Of a stretch of DNA of 64,000 bases, positions 45,311-56,754 are shown piece after piece. A program made the position numbers and the translations under genes. How positions within the stretch are numbered: the first letter of the stretch is position 1; every line of letters starts with the position of its first letter. The notes beneath the pieces were generated by a model. It did no database searches. It had not been told where the DNA came from and saw only the letters and a program-made list of their open reading frames with translations. Source of the stretch: Phlebiopsis flavidoalba (taxonomy: Eukaryota > Basidiomycota > Agaricomycetes > Polyporales > Phanerochaetaceae); the NCBI GenBank assembly GCA_035772785.1, contig JAOCPU010000012.1:248001-312000 (forward strand), read 5' to 3'.

Positions 45311-46974
45311 TTAGTCTACTTATGCTATATGAAACACCGCCACTGATAACAGAGGACACACTCACAAGCTGCGGGACTCTTCGAGCACACCAATTACTCC
45401 AGTCACTACAGACCAGGGTGAACTGAGGGCGAGAACAATGGAGAGAGGATGAGGATCTGGCGTGTCTTCCGGGCCCGCCTTAGAGGTGCGCGGGACGGCG
45501 GTATATAAGTGTTCTGTCGAGACTGATCATTCCCGAAGGGCTTGCCGTGTATTCGGGGCAATGCAATGTGCCTAGCCTGCACATTCAGAAAACGTGGTAA
45601 GCTTTGTATCAGTATTACGCCGCCTTATCAATGCGTTCAGGCTCCCCATTGTACACTTCGCTTCGCATTTCCGCATCCCCAACTGCGGAACGAAGAAGAT
45701 TCGGACGGCAGAGAATAAATAGCACGGAAGAGGACATAGCAAAAGCGGAAAGGTTGGGAACTGGGAAGCCTGGTCAGGGTACCTTCCAATGCACCTCCCC
45801 TTAAATGCTACATCCGCACTTTGACGTCCGTGCTCCGGTTGGGTCATCAAACTACTGCTAGCTATCGTAAGTAGTTGCTCGTTATCTTGTCGCGTTTAAC
45901 AGAGTCACAGAGACTTGCCACGGAGGAGAGAAGAATCTTTGACCATTTACGAATATGTTGCTCGTTGAAGCAATATTGAGCGGGTGCACAAAACGCGCGA
46001 GGAAACTTTCTGTCCAGAAGTCGTAAAACGATATAGACCTGATTAATATCACTTCATGTGATGATGAGCTTGAGGTGGTCGCCAGGCTCGCTAACGATAC
46101 CATCCGCATTGACAGTTAGCGCTCACAACGCCGTGAAACGCGAGTGAGGGATTCTCAACCTCACACGCGTTCCTCGTCCTATATACTCGGAAGCTGATGA
46201 ACAATGTCGATAGTCGTCTATCCTTAAGCGGCAGGATTTCCGGCTTCGCGCATGACCCTTTTTGTTCTAGAATAGAGGGAAGACCTCGCTTCGTCCCGCG
46301 GTGTATGTGTCGGGGTTCGCAAGGATGCGCGAGCAATGTTGACTCTTTCTATGAAACTCGGATCGGAGCCGAACCGGGAGGAGGCGTTTGGAAGACAGGC
46401 ACGCATACTTTGGGTCATCTGACGGTCCCCCCCCGTGTATGTGGGAACCAAGGTAAATTTAGTAGTGTTCGACGAGTGTCCATTGCGTACATACCTGGCC
46501 CTCGTTTTGTAGACTCGACGCGTGCCGTGAGTGGAGCTCTCAAATGAATCGTAGACAGACAAGAAATGCCTCATTCGCGAGAGTTTGGGGACAATTCTCT
46601 ATTAATTATATGAGAATTCGCAGGTTTGTTTAAGAATAATCTCATAGGCGTACCATCCGAGCAACGTACGGCTTGGACCCAGCGAAGACATGAGAGCATT
46701 GTAGGAGCTACTTATGTCAGATTGGGTAAATTTTGCCCAGTGGCAGGCAACCGCCGATAAGTAGCCATACTCACGGCGAAGCAAAGGCAGAGGATAGTGC
46801 GATCACTGATAGCTGTCGCAACATACACAAGGAGTGCCGGTGCTTCTGGAGAGTGTGGTCGATCGAAGGGGATAAATTGCAGTGGTCGGTATTCGGGTAA
46901 GGGACACCATAGCCCGCGGGGTTTCTACAACATATCGTCCATCAACAGTTCCATCAATACATCACGTTTCTATG
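45311..46974. other. Spacer without a recognised gene
   Basis: Overlapping frames on both strands at 46.09-46.57 kb (up to 116 codons) are mutually exclusive and show no motif. A TATAAG at 45501-45506 could serve a minus-strand promoter for the F-box copy at 43564-45310, but this is weak. Confidence 0.4.
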
Positions 46975-46982
46975 ATCCGCGT
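46975..46982. repeat. left target-site duplication ATCCGCGT
   Basis: Identical to 47590-47597 and directly abutting the left TIR. Confidence 0.85.
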
Positions 46983-47589
46983 TAGTGTTGCCGCGAGGTA
47001 GAGGTAGAGGTACCTTAAGGTAGCGCCACCGTGTTACCTTGATGACCTTGAGGTGCCACTGAGGTGACCTCAAGGTATAGCGCCCCTCGGCAGCTCCCGG
47101 CCAGACGTTAGCGTCGCGTTGAGATTGGACGAAGTCGAGCGCTCGCTACCGAGTAAACAGTGATTGACTTTTGCAACGGTGCGTGATCTCCGTATCCGTC
47201 GCCAGACTCGGCCAGGGTTAGCCGGGTCACTGCAGAGACAAGGAGGTGGATGTCGCGCAGCCAGAGCATACCGGGTCCTCCGGGACATGACGAGCCTGAG
47301 AGCGCCGGACACCGTCAGCATCAGTCGCCTACACTTGTAGCCCAATATTCGGGGGGGAAATGCAGAAATAAAGAGAGTATTTAGATGTCATTTCAAGAGA
47401 TGGCATGGTGGGAAGCGTCAGACACAGCGGAGTCGGGGCATGAGACGGCGTGAGAACAAGGTGACCCAAGGTGATTGAGGTCACCTCGTGGCACCTTGAG
47501 GTGCCACTAAGGTGTAGCGCCTGTTACCTTGATCGTGACAAGGTGAGGTTACCTTGAAGGTACCTCTTTTCCACCTCGCGGCAACACTA
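46983..47589. mobile_element. 607 bp hAT-type MITE with perfect 8 bp target duplication
   Basis: The left end TAGTGTTGCCGCGAGGT (46983-46999) and the right end ACCTCGCGGCAACACTA (47573-47589) are exact inverted copies over 17 bp. ATCCGCGT flanks both sides (46975-46982 and 47590-47597), a perfect 8 bp target duplication. Subterminal stretches are packed with palindromic ACCTTGAGGTGCCAC and GGTGACCTCAAGGT units on both sides. The middle (47.1-47.4 kb) shows no transposase. An 8 bp duplication with TIRs starting TAGTG fits the hAT superfamily (family knowledge). It lies about 310 bases beyond the stop codon of the ABC transporter gene. Confidence 0.88.
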
Positions 47590-47597
47590 ATCCGCGT
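47590..47597. repeat. right target-site duplication ATCCGCGT
   Basis: Identical to 46975-46982 and directly abutting the right TIR. Confidence 0.85.
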
Positions 47598-47906
47598 ACC
47601 CCACGGGTGTCCACATACCGGTCGCACAGCTACGCTTCCTATACACCTCACAAATTGAGAACCTCTGCCCCAGCACAATGGCACACATCTTCTCTCGCGG
47701 AGTTTTACACACGCGGTCTCTCCCAGCGGGACATCGGCGGGTTCTCTTCTACGGAAGGCACCAGGTCAGCGTTGGCATCGCACAAGCTGCGGCGCTGCGC
47801 GTCTCAAAGATGTTCAGGACATCAACGTACACGTACTACTAGTAGGCTGTAGTAGGTACCTGTATTACTTCTATCGAATTGCGTAGAAACTATAACATCC
47901 GCCAGG

Positions 47907-50900
47907 CTACTGTCTGGTCAAAAGCTGCAGCTGTACATAGTCGTAATAGCTACCACGGAGTGCAATAAGTTTCATCATGAGTCCCAGCTTCGCTAACGGA
48001 TCCATCCCTGACAAAATAGCTGTTTTGGCACGATAAGTACCCGGGGACCGTAGATGATAAAAAATTCTCACATGCAATCAGCATTCTGGATAGTGGACAG
48101 CCGATGAGCGATGGCAATGGTCGTTCGCCCCTTGGAGGCGCGATCCAGGGCTTCCTGCACAACTCGCATCCGAGTGAGAGTCGAGGGCAGATGTCGCTTC
48201 ATCGAGGAGCAGAATCTTAGGGTTGCGCAATAGTGCGCGGGCGATAGCAAGTCGTTCTATGCCAATATATAAGAGTTAAACTCGGACGGGTAGGAGCTGG
48301 AAGACTGGTACGCACGTTTCTGGCCCCCTGATAGCTGCGAACCTTTGGCCCCTACATGTGTATCGAAGCGACTGAGAGAAAGTTAGTAACACTCCACCGG
48401 TAAAGTTACGGGCTTACTCAGGCAGGGAGTTGAATGAATTCGAGAATATTCGCTTCGCGGCAGGCCTCTTCGATTTCATCCTGTGTAACTTCGTCCTGAG
48501 GCTTAGATGCCCCAAGTGTGATATTGAACCTGATTGTGCCGGAATAAAGTGTCTAGGAGTATACGTTCAGACAGTCCGTCCCTCGAGCAAAGGCAAACAC
48601 CCACCGGTTCCTGAGAGACTAAAGCGAGGTGTTTGCGGTACTCTGTCACCAGTTCAGGGTCGTGATGGGCTCTCCGTCAAACTTTAAGTATATGAGTACC
48701 GCAGAAAACGAAATTGATGAATGAGACTTGCATAGATGGCCCCAGTTAGACGGGTCGTAAACCTCTCGATAAGTTGAATGCTTTGCTGGGGTCATTATCT
48801 GCACATGCTCGGGATCAACTCCGGTGTACTCACATTGTACTTTTTCCGCAACCGCTTTCACCGACGAACGCGACATAGCTGCCCGGCTCAATCACCAAAC
48901 TCAGCCCGCGTAGGACACGCACGGTAGGACGAGTCGGATAAATGAAAATGAACGTTTGTCAAGTCGGATATGGCCTTGCGCTTCCCGCAATACTTTGACC
49001 ATCGTTCAAATTGGCGTTGATTTGAGGCGTGGAGTCCAAGAGTTTGGCCACATCTTCGGCGGCTCCGAGGCAGATGACATGTCAGGGACATACTGAAAGA
49101 CATCGCCCGCTTGCATGGATCCAAATACGATGCACTGTGGATCGGGATAGTGGTTAGCATCGTGTCCGTAGCCGAATGCCGCGCATTAACGTACCATATG
49201 GTAGTAACGAAGAAGTGAAAAGGTGTAAACTCTTCAGAAGCCACCAGGCGAGAGCCATACCAGAAGGAAAGGCCAGCACGAACATGACCATGGCTTGTGA
49301 AAGCGCCCAGAGGAGGTTGCTCCAGAGAGCAGCGCTTCTGGAGTTCTCGAGAGGGTCTTCCAGGCTGGCGGAGTAGACCTTGCAACAGTCGTCTTCACGG
49401 GTGAGAGACGCAACTGTTCGGATGGCATTGGCAGCTTCGCATGCTAGCTGGGCGGACTCTTCATGAGCCTTTTGGTTCTGCTTATCCTTCAAGACCACGA
49501 CACGCTATTTGTGATAGAGATTCTGAGTTTAAAAGAGTTGAATGACGCGAATGATGCCTCACCAGTCGAATATAACCACTGGAGACGATCAATGGAGCAC
49601 ATACGGCGCCAACCAAACCTAGCTTCCAGGTAAAGGCAACACCGATAGCGATGCCACAAACAAGGGTAGAGATCCCCTGTATGATTCTATAGTCCACGTC
49701 AGAATTTGCTCGAGGAGTACAGCTGTATAGGACGCACGCTCCAAGGGTGATACCGGCCAGACCCTCAATTTTCTCAGGCTTGTCACTCAGTCCAGCCGTC
49801 AAAGAGCCAGTCTGAAAGCAAATCAATAATGCTGAGGTAGCAGAAAACAGTGCATGCAATCTTACGCTATGTTTGTCATCATCAAAATATGCAACTGCCA
49901 TGCGATCCAGTTAATACAAGGACTCGTGCGACAGGTGAAATCTAACGCACTGTCCTGCCGCAGAATTGCGCGGAAAACTGAGTTTCTGGATTTTGGCTGA
50001 AAGCTCCACCGCAGTCAAGCCGAAGAACGTGTTCTGCAAGGCACCTCCTGCAATCGAAGCAATGATAGCGATGACGAAGAGCCTAGAAACCATGAAGCAG
50101 CCGTAAAGAGAATAGATACGAGACCCCTACCAAAGAGCATTGCGATCACCATCTCGACGCCGTTGATGGGGATCCGTCTCCGAGAATGCGTTGACAGCAT
50201 GGCCTTATAATCCTGTTAGATGGGAAGGGGACAAAAGAGAGCGAAGAGTACCGAAGACGATGCCAAAAGCGGGATACACCGCCCCGCTTACTACTCCTTA
50301 CGATGAGCTTAGTCCAAGCAGTGGCTAGAATTGGGTACATACAGATAGCACCGATTGTAGCAATTGTGTACCGGAACTGCTGATCTCTGTTGATAACTCC
50401 CATGCGTCGGAAAAGATAAAGTATCGAGTGTTCATCTCGTTCTTCTCTCCCGTTGGCTGGCCCAACGATTCGTCTGTGAGCGCTCGCTCCGTCTTGTCGA
50501 GGGGCGTCGTCTTCTCCTCAGTCTCGAGACAGACTCGCCCAGTAGATGTGCCGGAGCAGGTGGTAGATGGTTCCAGGGCGGCAACAAGAGAGGTAGACTC
50601 ACGGAGCTTTTGAGCTTCAACAAGGCGAAAGTAGGGACCATTAGGATTTGCGAGAAGCTGGTCGTGGGTGCCTGACTCCAGGAGTATACCGTCGCCCATC
50701 ACATGAATACAGTTAGCGTTCCTCACCGTAGAAAGCCGGTGCGCGCAATCGTGATAGTGGTACGTCCTAGCAAAAAGGGGACTTTCAACAAAAGAGTAGC
50801 AAGGCCGTCATGATACACACCGGTCGCGGCTTTGTCCAGAGCATCTTGAACGATGCCTTCGCTCCGAGTGTCCAAAGCGCTAGTAGCCTCATCCAAGAGT

Positions 50901-53046
50901 AGAATACGTGGGTCCGAAACAATCGCTCGCGCGATCGCGATACGCTGTTTCTGGCCGCCAGAAAGGAGGAATCCACGCTCTCCAACAGCTGTTTCATAAC
51001 CGAGGGGCAGCTTTGAGATGAACACGTCCGCGTTCGCCTTGACACAAGCGCCCCTAACAAGGGCAAGCTTCTCATCCGGGCTTGCGTTCTCCCATTTGGT
51101 GCCGATCAGCCCGTGCTCGACGTTACCACGAACGGTTGTAGCGAACAACACCGGCTCTTGTGATACGAGCCCAATTTTTGCGAGCGCAACCACCGAACGT
51201 TGAGGTCACGGAGATCATGCCCATCCAGGAGGACCGCACCTGCAAGCGGATCGTAGAACCGTTCAACGAGCGAGATGATTGTCGACTTCCCCGAGCCGGA
51301 AGCGCCGACGAGCGCGCGGTGGTTTTTCCCCGCGGGGAAATTGAGAGAAAGATTACGGATGATATATACGTCCGGCCGGGAGGGGTAACTAAATTCGACA
51401 TTGTCGAGTGTGACTGCACCCGTGCATTTCGAAGGCTGAAGGCCATCAGCAGAAGCAGAATCGATGGCCGGAATACGATCAATGGTCTCGTAGAGCTTTG
51501 CGGCTGCGCTACGAGCCAGGGTAATAGCTACACATATGCGTTAATAATCGGTCGAGATGTGCAATCAAGTACGGACCTTGCATCGAAGTAGTCAAGAGCG
51601 CCAATGAGAAAGATCCGATGAGAATAGCATAGAAGAGACGTTGACGACATCTCCTGCGTTACCCCAGGAATGATTGATTACAGTATTCCAAAGCTAAAGG
51701 CTGTAAACTCATGAATGAGTACAAATATTTTTCAGCACGTGGAGTGGAAATGAATTACCAAGTGCATATCCAGAGTATAGCACAAAGAAGAAGGCCGCGA
51801 CGCTACCGCTACCGCCACGGCCATGCGGCTGCCTTTAGACCCCGCGCTGAGGGCAGCGTTTACCGGAGTCTCGTACATTTCTGCCCAGAGTAGACTGGAT
51901 GCCAAATGCTTGAGTCGTACGTATCGCTGATTATTATCTCTTCGGCCAGAGAGCCCGCGGATGCAATCGACTCTAGCGACGTTCTACACAAATGTCAGCC
52001 AAAGCTAAGTCATCCAGTATGATAATGTGTAGAACATACTGCTCGTACTTCCCAACAAAGTGATACGTCGCTGCGCCAGTAAGAGCGATGCCGGGGATTA
52101 TCGAGGTCATCGCGAGTGCAAGTCTCCAGGACCGGATGTAAGCCAGGACCATGGCCGTCACAAAAGACGAGAAGTGCTGAATTGCGATGGGGATTTTTCT
52201 CGGATGTTCCGAGTTGAACCAAATCTGAGCAAGAGCCCGATTAGAGGGGGCTAATGATAGCAGACTCAGGACGCACGAGTATCGGTTTGAATCCGAGTTG
52301 CGACTTCTCCAGCGCCGACGTTGTCAAAGTACGCGATATCTTGACGAAGAATTGCCTGAAGGTACTTCTCGCGGAGCCGCTTAGTGCCAATTTCCCCCGT
52401 GTATACCCAGATGTACATGTAAGTGAAAGTAAGTACAAAGAAATGAGCCAATGCCTAGTCATACACTTATGAGTACAGACAGTCAAGGTCGGACGCCAAA
52501 AAAACCGCGCTCACCCAGATACACCAAGTAGGATGCATTGAAGCTGCATTGTGACGGAAAAATGGGCCGCGGCTGCTGCCAACGCGGCTTCCGAGCTTGG
52601 ATCGTTGGGGTTGACTGATTGGGCTGCGGTACCAAATGCCCCACGAATGACTGGATGAGTCGACCGAAAAGGAGGGTCATCAGGGGCTGTAGTACCTCAG
52701 TCAGAATATTCGACGTATCGTTCTGACGATTGATGCATACCATAGCTGCACAGATGCTGACGCTGCTACAATCCCGACCCAGTTGATGAACACTTCGAAC
52801 CGAGTGGAAAGGCTGAGAAGTTAAGGAGAGTTTCCGAAGGGGGAATCATGTGCTAGCGTGACGCACCGAAAAAGAGCCCTGAACGAGACGGAAGATAGTT
52901 GGTTTGCTGTAGCATCTTCTATAAGACTCTGACCAGGCTGTGTTGTCCTCGACCATGGAGTGCCTCTTTCCGTACGAGATACCGGGGAGCTCATTTATAT
53001 CTTCTTTGCCGTAGAGGTTGACTCCGTGCTCTAATTTCGTCACCAT
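47907..53046 (-). CDS. Full-length ABC-B transporter (MDR/Ste6 type)
   Basis: A membrane exporter with the order TMD1-NBD1-TMD2-NBD2. TMD1 includes [40 protein letters not shown] and [13 protein letters not shown] (52.2-52.4 kb). NBD1 has Walker [10 protein letters not shown] (about 51.29 kb), Q-loop [12 protein letters not shown], signature [14 protein letters not shown], Walker [13 protein letters not shown] (about 50.89 kb) and a poorly spliced H-loop. After the linker, TMD2 shows [10 protein letters not shown] and [23 protein letters not shown]2 has Walker [10 protein letters not shown] (about 48.85 kb), [28 protein letters not shown] and [15 protein letters not shown]. The family exports lipophilic drugs or, for Ste6, prenylated pheromone; the substrate is undetermined. 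Many short introns and several one-base breaks occur. The start at 53046 ([10 protein letters not shown]) was preferred to an upstream ATG at 53103. Confidence 0.93.
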
Positions 53047-53810
53047 AGCTAGGCGTGCGTTCGGGAGGGGCAAGGGAGTTCGATGAGGAGTCCAAAGCAG
53101 CACCAGACCAGTTATATAGTCACTGGGTCGGCATTGATAGATAACTTTCCTCTTATGATCACGGGCTTCTTCCGCTCTCGTTCAAATGACAGAACTATGC
53201 GAGCAGATCAGCCCGTGGCTTACGAACATTCGCGGCATCGGCGACCTACGAATACATCGCCTACGTCGACCGGGCTGTTGATCCGTATCTGTGTATACAT
53301 CGCCAAGCGTTGAAGCGGCTGTTGGGAAACCTTACGTTTGCGACGACAACAAGATGGCGACACAGTGCGTCAAGCAGATCCCCAGTCTAGGTACTCGTCG
53401 GTCTGCAGCATGCAGACAGCACATTCAGTATAGCTGACGACATTGTTCAAAAAGCATATCTTCAAACTCACTGTAGCGTAGCTCATTATGAGCCTAAACG
53501 TCAGCCGATTGACGCAGCCCGTTGTGGGTGCATCTCGGTAGATCTCGGTGCTTACGACCGAGTCAGTAGTAAGTGGCGGCTGTAGACACAGCCAGCCACA
53601 TCGTTTGTCACACGTATCTACATTTAGCATTCACCATGGGTGTTCGACTTTTAACGAGTAACCACTTACCCATCCAATGATGTGGTTCTCCGAGAAAGAC
53701 CGAATTCCAAAGAATGAGCTCCAGGGCGCCAAAATTACTGAGCTATCAGCGATTATCCTTTTCTGGTGACTACCTCGCCACGATCGCCGACCCTAAACGC
53801 CCACGTTTCG
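53047..53810. promoter_or_regulatory. Divergent intergenic region, ABC transporter / RER2
   Basis: About 760 bases separate the start codons of the two divergently transcribed genes. No ORF with a recognisable product is present. Specific promoter elements cannot be named. Confidence 0.4.
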
Positions 53811-54869
53811 ATGTTCAGTGCATCCATCTCTCGCGGGCTTGGCTGGGTCCATGACTCCATTTCTACCAGGCTACAAGATGCTCTTCTAGCCGTGCTTAGC
53901 TCGGGTCCAATCCCCAAACATGTAGCCTTTGTGATGGATGGGAATCGACGATATGCGCGCCGACTACCACAAGTAGTCTGGGAGGGCCATGCTGACGGCT
54001 TTGAAGCGCTGCGACGTGTCAGTACGGTATCTATGCATTGTGGTTAGCTTGCTAACTGGTCCACATATAGACATTGGAGATATGTATGCGGCTCGGCGTA
54101 CGCTGCGTCTCCGTGTACGCCTTCGCCATTGAGAACTTCAAACGGTCGGAGGAGGAGGTAGATGCGCTCATGACCTTAGCGGAGGATAAGCTCACGGAGA
54201 TGTGCAAACATGGGTAAGCATTTACCTTTGCGCAATACCGTAACATTAATGTGGCTACAGAGAATTGCTGGATAAACATGGTATAAGATTGAACGTCCTG
54301 GGTAGAAAAGATCTTCTGCCTTCTCGGGTACAAGATGTGGTGCGAAGGGCTGAAGAAATGACTCGCCAGAATGATCAGTATGTCCCTCATCTACTCTCGA
54401 TGGGAAAGGCTCACCTAGCATTTCTGTAGGGCCGATTTGTGCTCAATTTGTGCATGCCATTTGCAAGTCGAGATGACATAGCGACTGCTGTACAGTCTTC
54501 TGTCGTAAAGGCGGTAGACAACGACGACCTGTAAGTCTGAAGAACTCTTCCTCTACGACCTATTGTCTCACGGACATGCAGACATATAACCGAAGACGAT
54601 ATAGACGCATGTATAGCCACCTCTACCGTGGGAAGCCCACCCGTAGATATACTCGTTCGTACAAGCGGCGTAAAGCGTCTCAGTGATTTCCTGACGTGGC
54701 AGGTGAGTCTCAAGTGGGATTGGATTGTTGAACTTTGACTCACGCATCATCCCAGACTTGCGAAAACACCCAAATACAGTTCTCTCCCAAATACTGGCCC
54801 GACTTCAGTCTGTGGGACTTTGTTCCCATACTTCTAGATTATCAACGGAAGGCGTGGTCATCTCTATAA
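53811..54869 (+). CDS. RER2: cis-Prenyltransferase (dehydrodolichyl diphosphate synthase)
   Basis: The enzyme extends farnesyl diphosphate with cis isoprene units to make the dolichol precursor for N-glycosylation at the ER. Exon 1 carries [18 protein letters not shown] (catalytic Asp of the MDGNRR motif) and [11 protein letters not shown]. Later exons give [87 protein letters not shown] and [20 protein letters not shown], then QRKAWSSL and a TAA at 54867-54869. Length and motif order fit the family. Six exons are joined by introns of about 45-55 bp with clear GT..AG ends. Only one frame problem is seen, at the junction near 54420. The start at 53811 ([11 protein letters not shown]) is the last in-frame ATG before the conserved region. 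Convergent with the Sec14-like gene. Confidence 0.94.
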
Positions 54870-55062
54870 CTTAACCTAAGTACTTCTCCATCCCGGGATC
54901 CCGCTAAGTGGACGTTATCTAAGACTGAGATGATAGTTGAAGCAGTGGATAAATGGCAATAAACAATGCAAGAATTATATATGTGAATACTCTTCGAAAC
55001 TAAACAAGTCCTACAGCAGTGTTTCAATGTATACATTGAACCTACCTTGCCGGTCTTCCAGT

Positions 55063-56283
55063 CTAAGACGTGGCTGTCTCTGCCGCGCTCTTTATTTTCT
55101 CAACCCCACCCTTGATCTCCCATTCCTTAATTCCAACTTTTGCGCCGTGCTCCTTCCATTTGACCATCATCGCCTCCCTTTTTTCTTTCGCTAGGTCTAC
55201 AAAATGCGGCCAATATGTCTTGTGTTCGTATTTGAACTCAATATTTCCACCAAACTCCTTCCACACCTTGCCGGCATCGAAAAGGCCATCTTCGACAACC
55301 TTTGGATTGAAGCGCATCTTGTCGCGAGTGACGGGGTCAACTAGAGGTGTAATGAGTTTGTAAAAGGGCGTTGAGCATCCAGGGGACGTTGATTTATGAG
55401 TGCCCGGCCAAGTCGTTCGGGATAATGCGACTGGAGAATATTGAGAACCTGCAGTGTCATACGAGATCGAGGCGTTAGTCCGTACAAAGAAGTGAAGGGA
55501 AAGGTCATACATATTGCGCGATTGTGATATGGACGGGCTCTTCGATGACTTTTTGACCATAATACTATCATTAGTGCCAGCGACCTAGAAAATACATGAA
55601 TTCTCAGGTACTCATCGATGAACAAATATAGTAACGCACTCGAACCCCAGGGCCCATAAGGTCTATAGACCGCTCGAGCATGAAGACGACCAAAACTCGA
55701 CCTGCCGCAGGTTTTCCTCAGTGTTCTGACGACTTGGGCATAGGTTTAGCGCAGGGCGACCGTTTACGTCGTAGCCGTACGCGACTTCTTTACCAGTCAC
55801 GGCCTGCGTTCAAGAATCAATCACTGGGTTCATGGCCACATATACACCACGCATAGGTACGGTTTACTTCTGGCTCAACATGCTCAGGTGACTGGCGTTC
55901 GTCGAAAAACCCAAAATCGCGTCGCCACTGGCAGGGTTTCCTCGAGCCTCTTGATAGCCTCCTGGGGACCTTTCCACTTTGTCGCACGCAGATATCTTAA
56001 GACACACTCGTAAGTCTAAAGAAACGAACAGTCAATTCCACCGACAGGCAGACCATTCGTGCCAAGCACCTCAACATACCAGCCAAAACTTCTCTGCCTC
56101 CTTCAAAGCCCTTCTTCACCCTCCTTTGCACCAGGAAGTCTGTACTCCTCTTTAGAAAAGTGTGCGACAACTTCCGCCGCCGACCTTCTCTTGAGCAGAT
56201 GTGAGATTCGTGCCCTGTGGGTATGTTATTCCCGTCAAATCCGGCGCGGGCTCAACAAGCTGGGCGACAATAGGTTCAGACAT
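55063..56283 (-). CDS. Sec14-like CRAL-TRIO lipid-transfer protein
   Basis: The start at 56283 gives MSEPIVAQLVEPAPDLTGIT. A CRAL-TRIO N-terminal region follows (RYLRATKWKGPQEAIKRLEE, about 55.95 kb), then GKEVAYGYDVNGRPALNLCP, HYPERLGRALI, a region reading NxFYKLITPLVDPVTRDKMR, and EFGGNIEFKYEHKTYWPHFV. The C-terminus (REAMMVKWKEHGAKVGIKEW, then KGGVEKIKSAAETATS) ends at a stop at 55063-55065. Sec14-type proteins exchange phosphatidylinositol or other lipids between membranes; the ligand cannot be told here. The DPVTRDKMRFN and FGGxxEFKYEH motifs are those of fungal members. One frameshift near 56160, one near 55930 and one in the lipid-binding core near 55390 break the frame. The gene is convergent with RER2, with 193 bases between their stops. 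Confidence 0.88.
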
Positions 56284-56754
56284 GGCGTAGGTATTTGAGG
56301 TGTGTTGAACGCGTTATATGAAGCTGGTGTTGGCCGGGGCCAAGCGGTGGCAGAAGCAAGAATGAGCGTGAGGCTTTGCCTCAACTTCCCGCGTTTCCGT
56401 CACCGTGTTGCGAGTGATCTGCCATTAAGTAACTACCGTCGCGTTTCAGACAAATCGTACGATATCATGCGTCGCGGTATGAAACCTTATGAAACATGGC
56501 AGGAGGAAAGAAACATACCAAACTACCCCTCATGCTCGTGCGACCCGCGCCCAAGATCAACTGTGGCGGGCCCAACGCTCCCCCGAGAATTAGCACGTGC
56601 ACCTCCATGCTGACACTATTTCAAAAGTGACTAGCCCGGCTAAATAGGCCATGTGCCTTGCACTGTGGTTTATATGCTTGTAATGTGCGAGAGGTCGACA
56701 GATGGGCAGTGAAAAGTATTATGTCATTGTACTATTTCTACAGTATGTGAGTAT

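Noticed and set aside
46197..46574. Two overlapping 116-codon frames on opposite strands
   Set aside because: They exclude each other, neither has a motif, and no splice or context evidence favours one.
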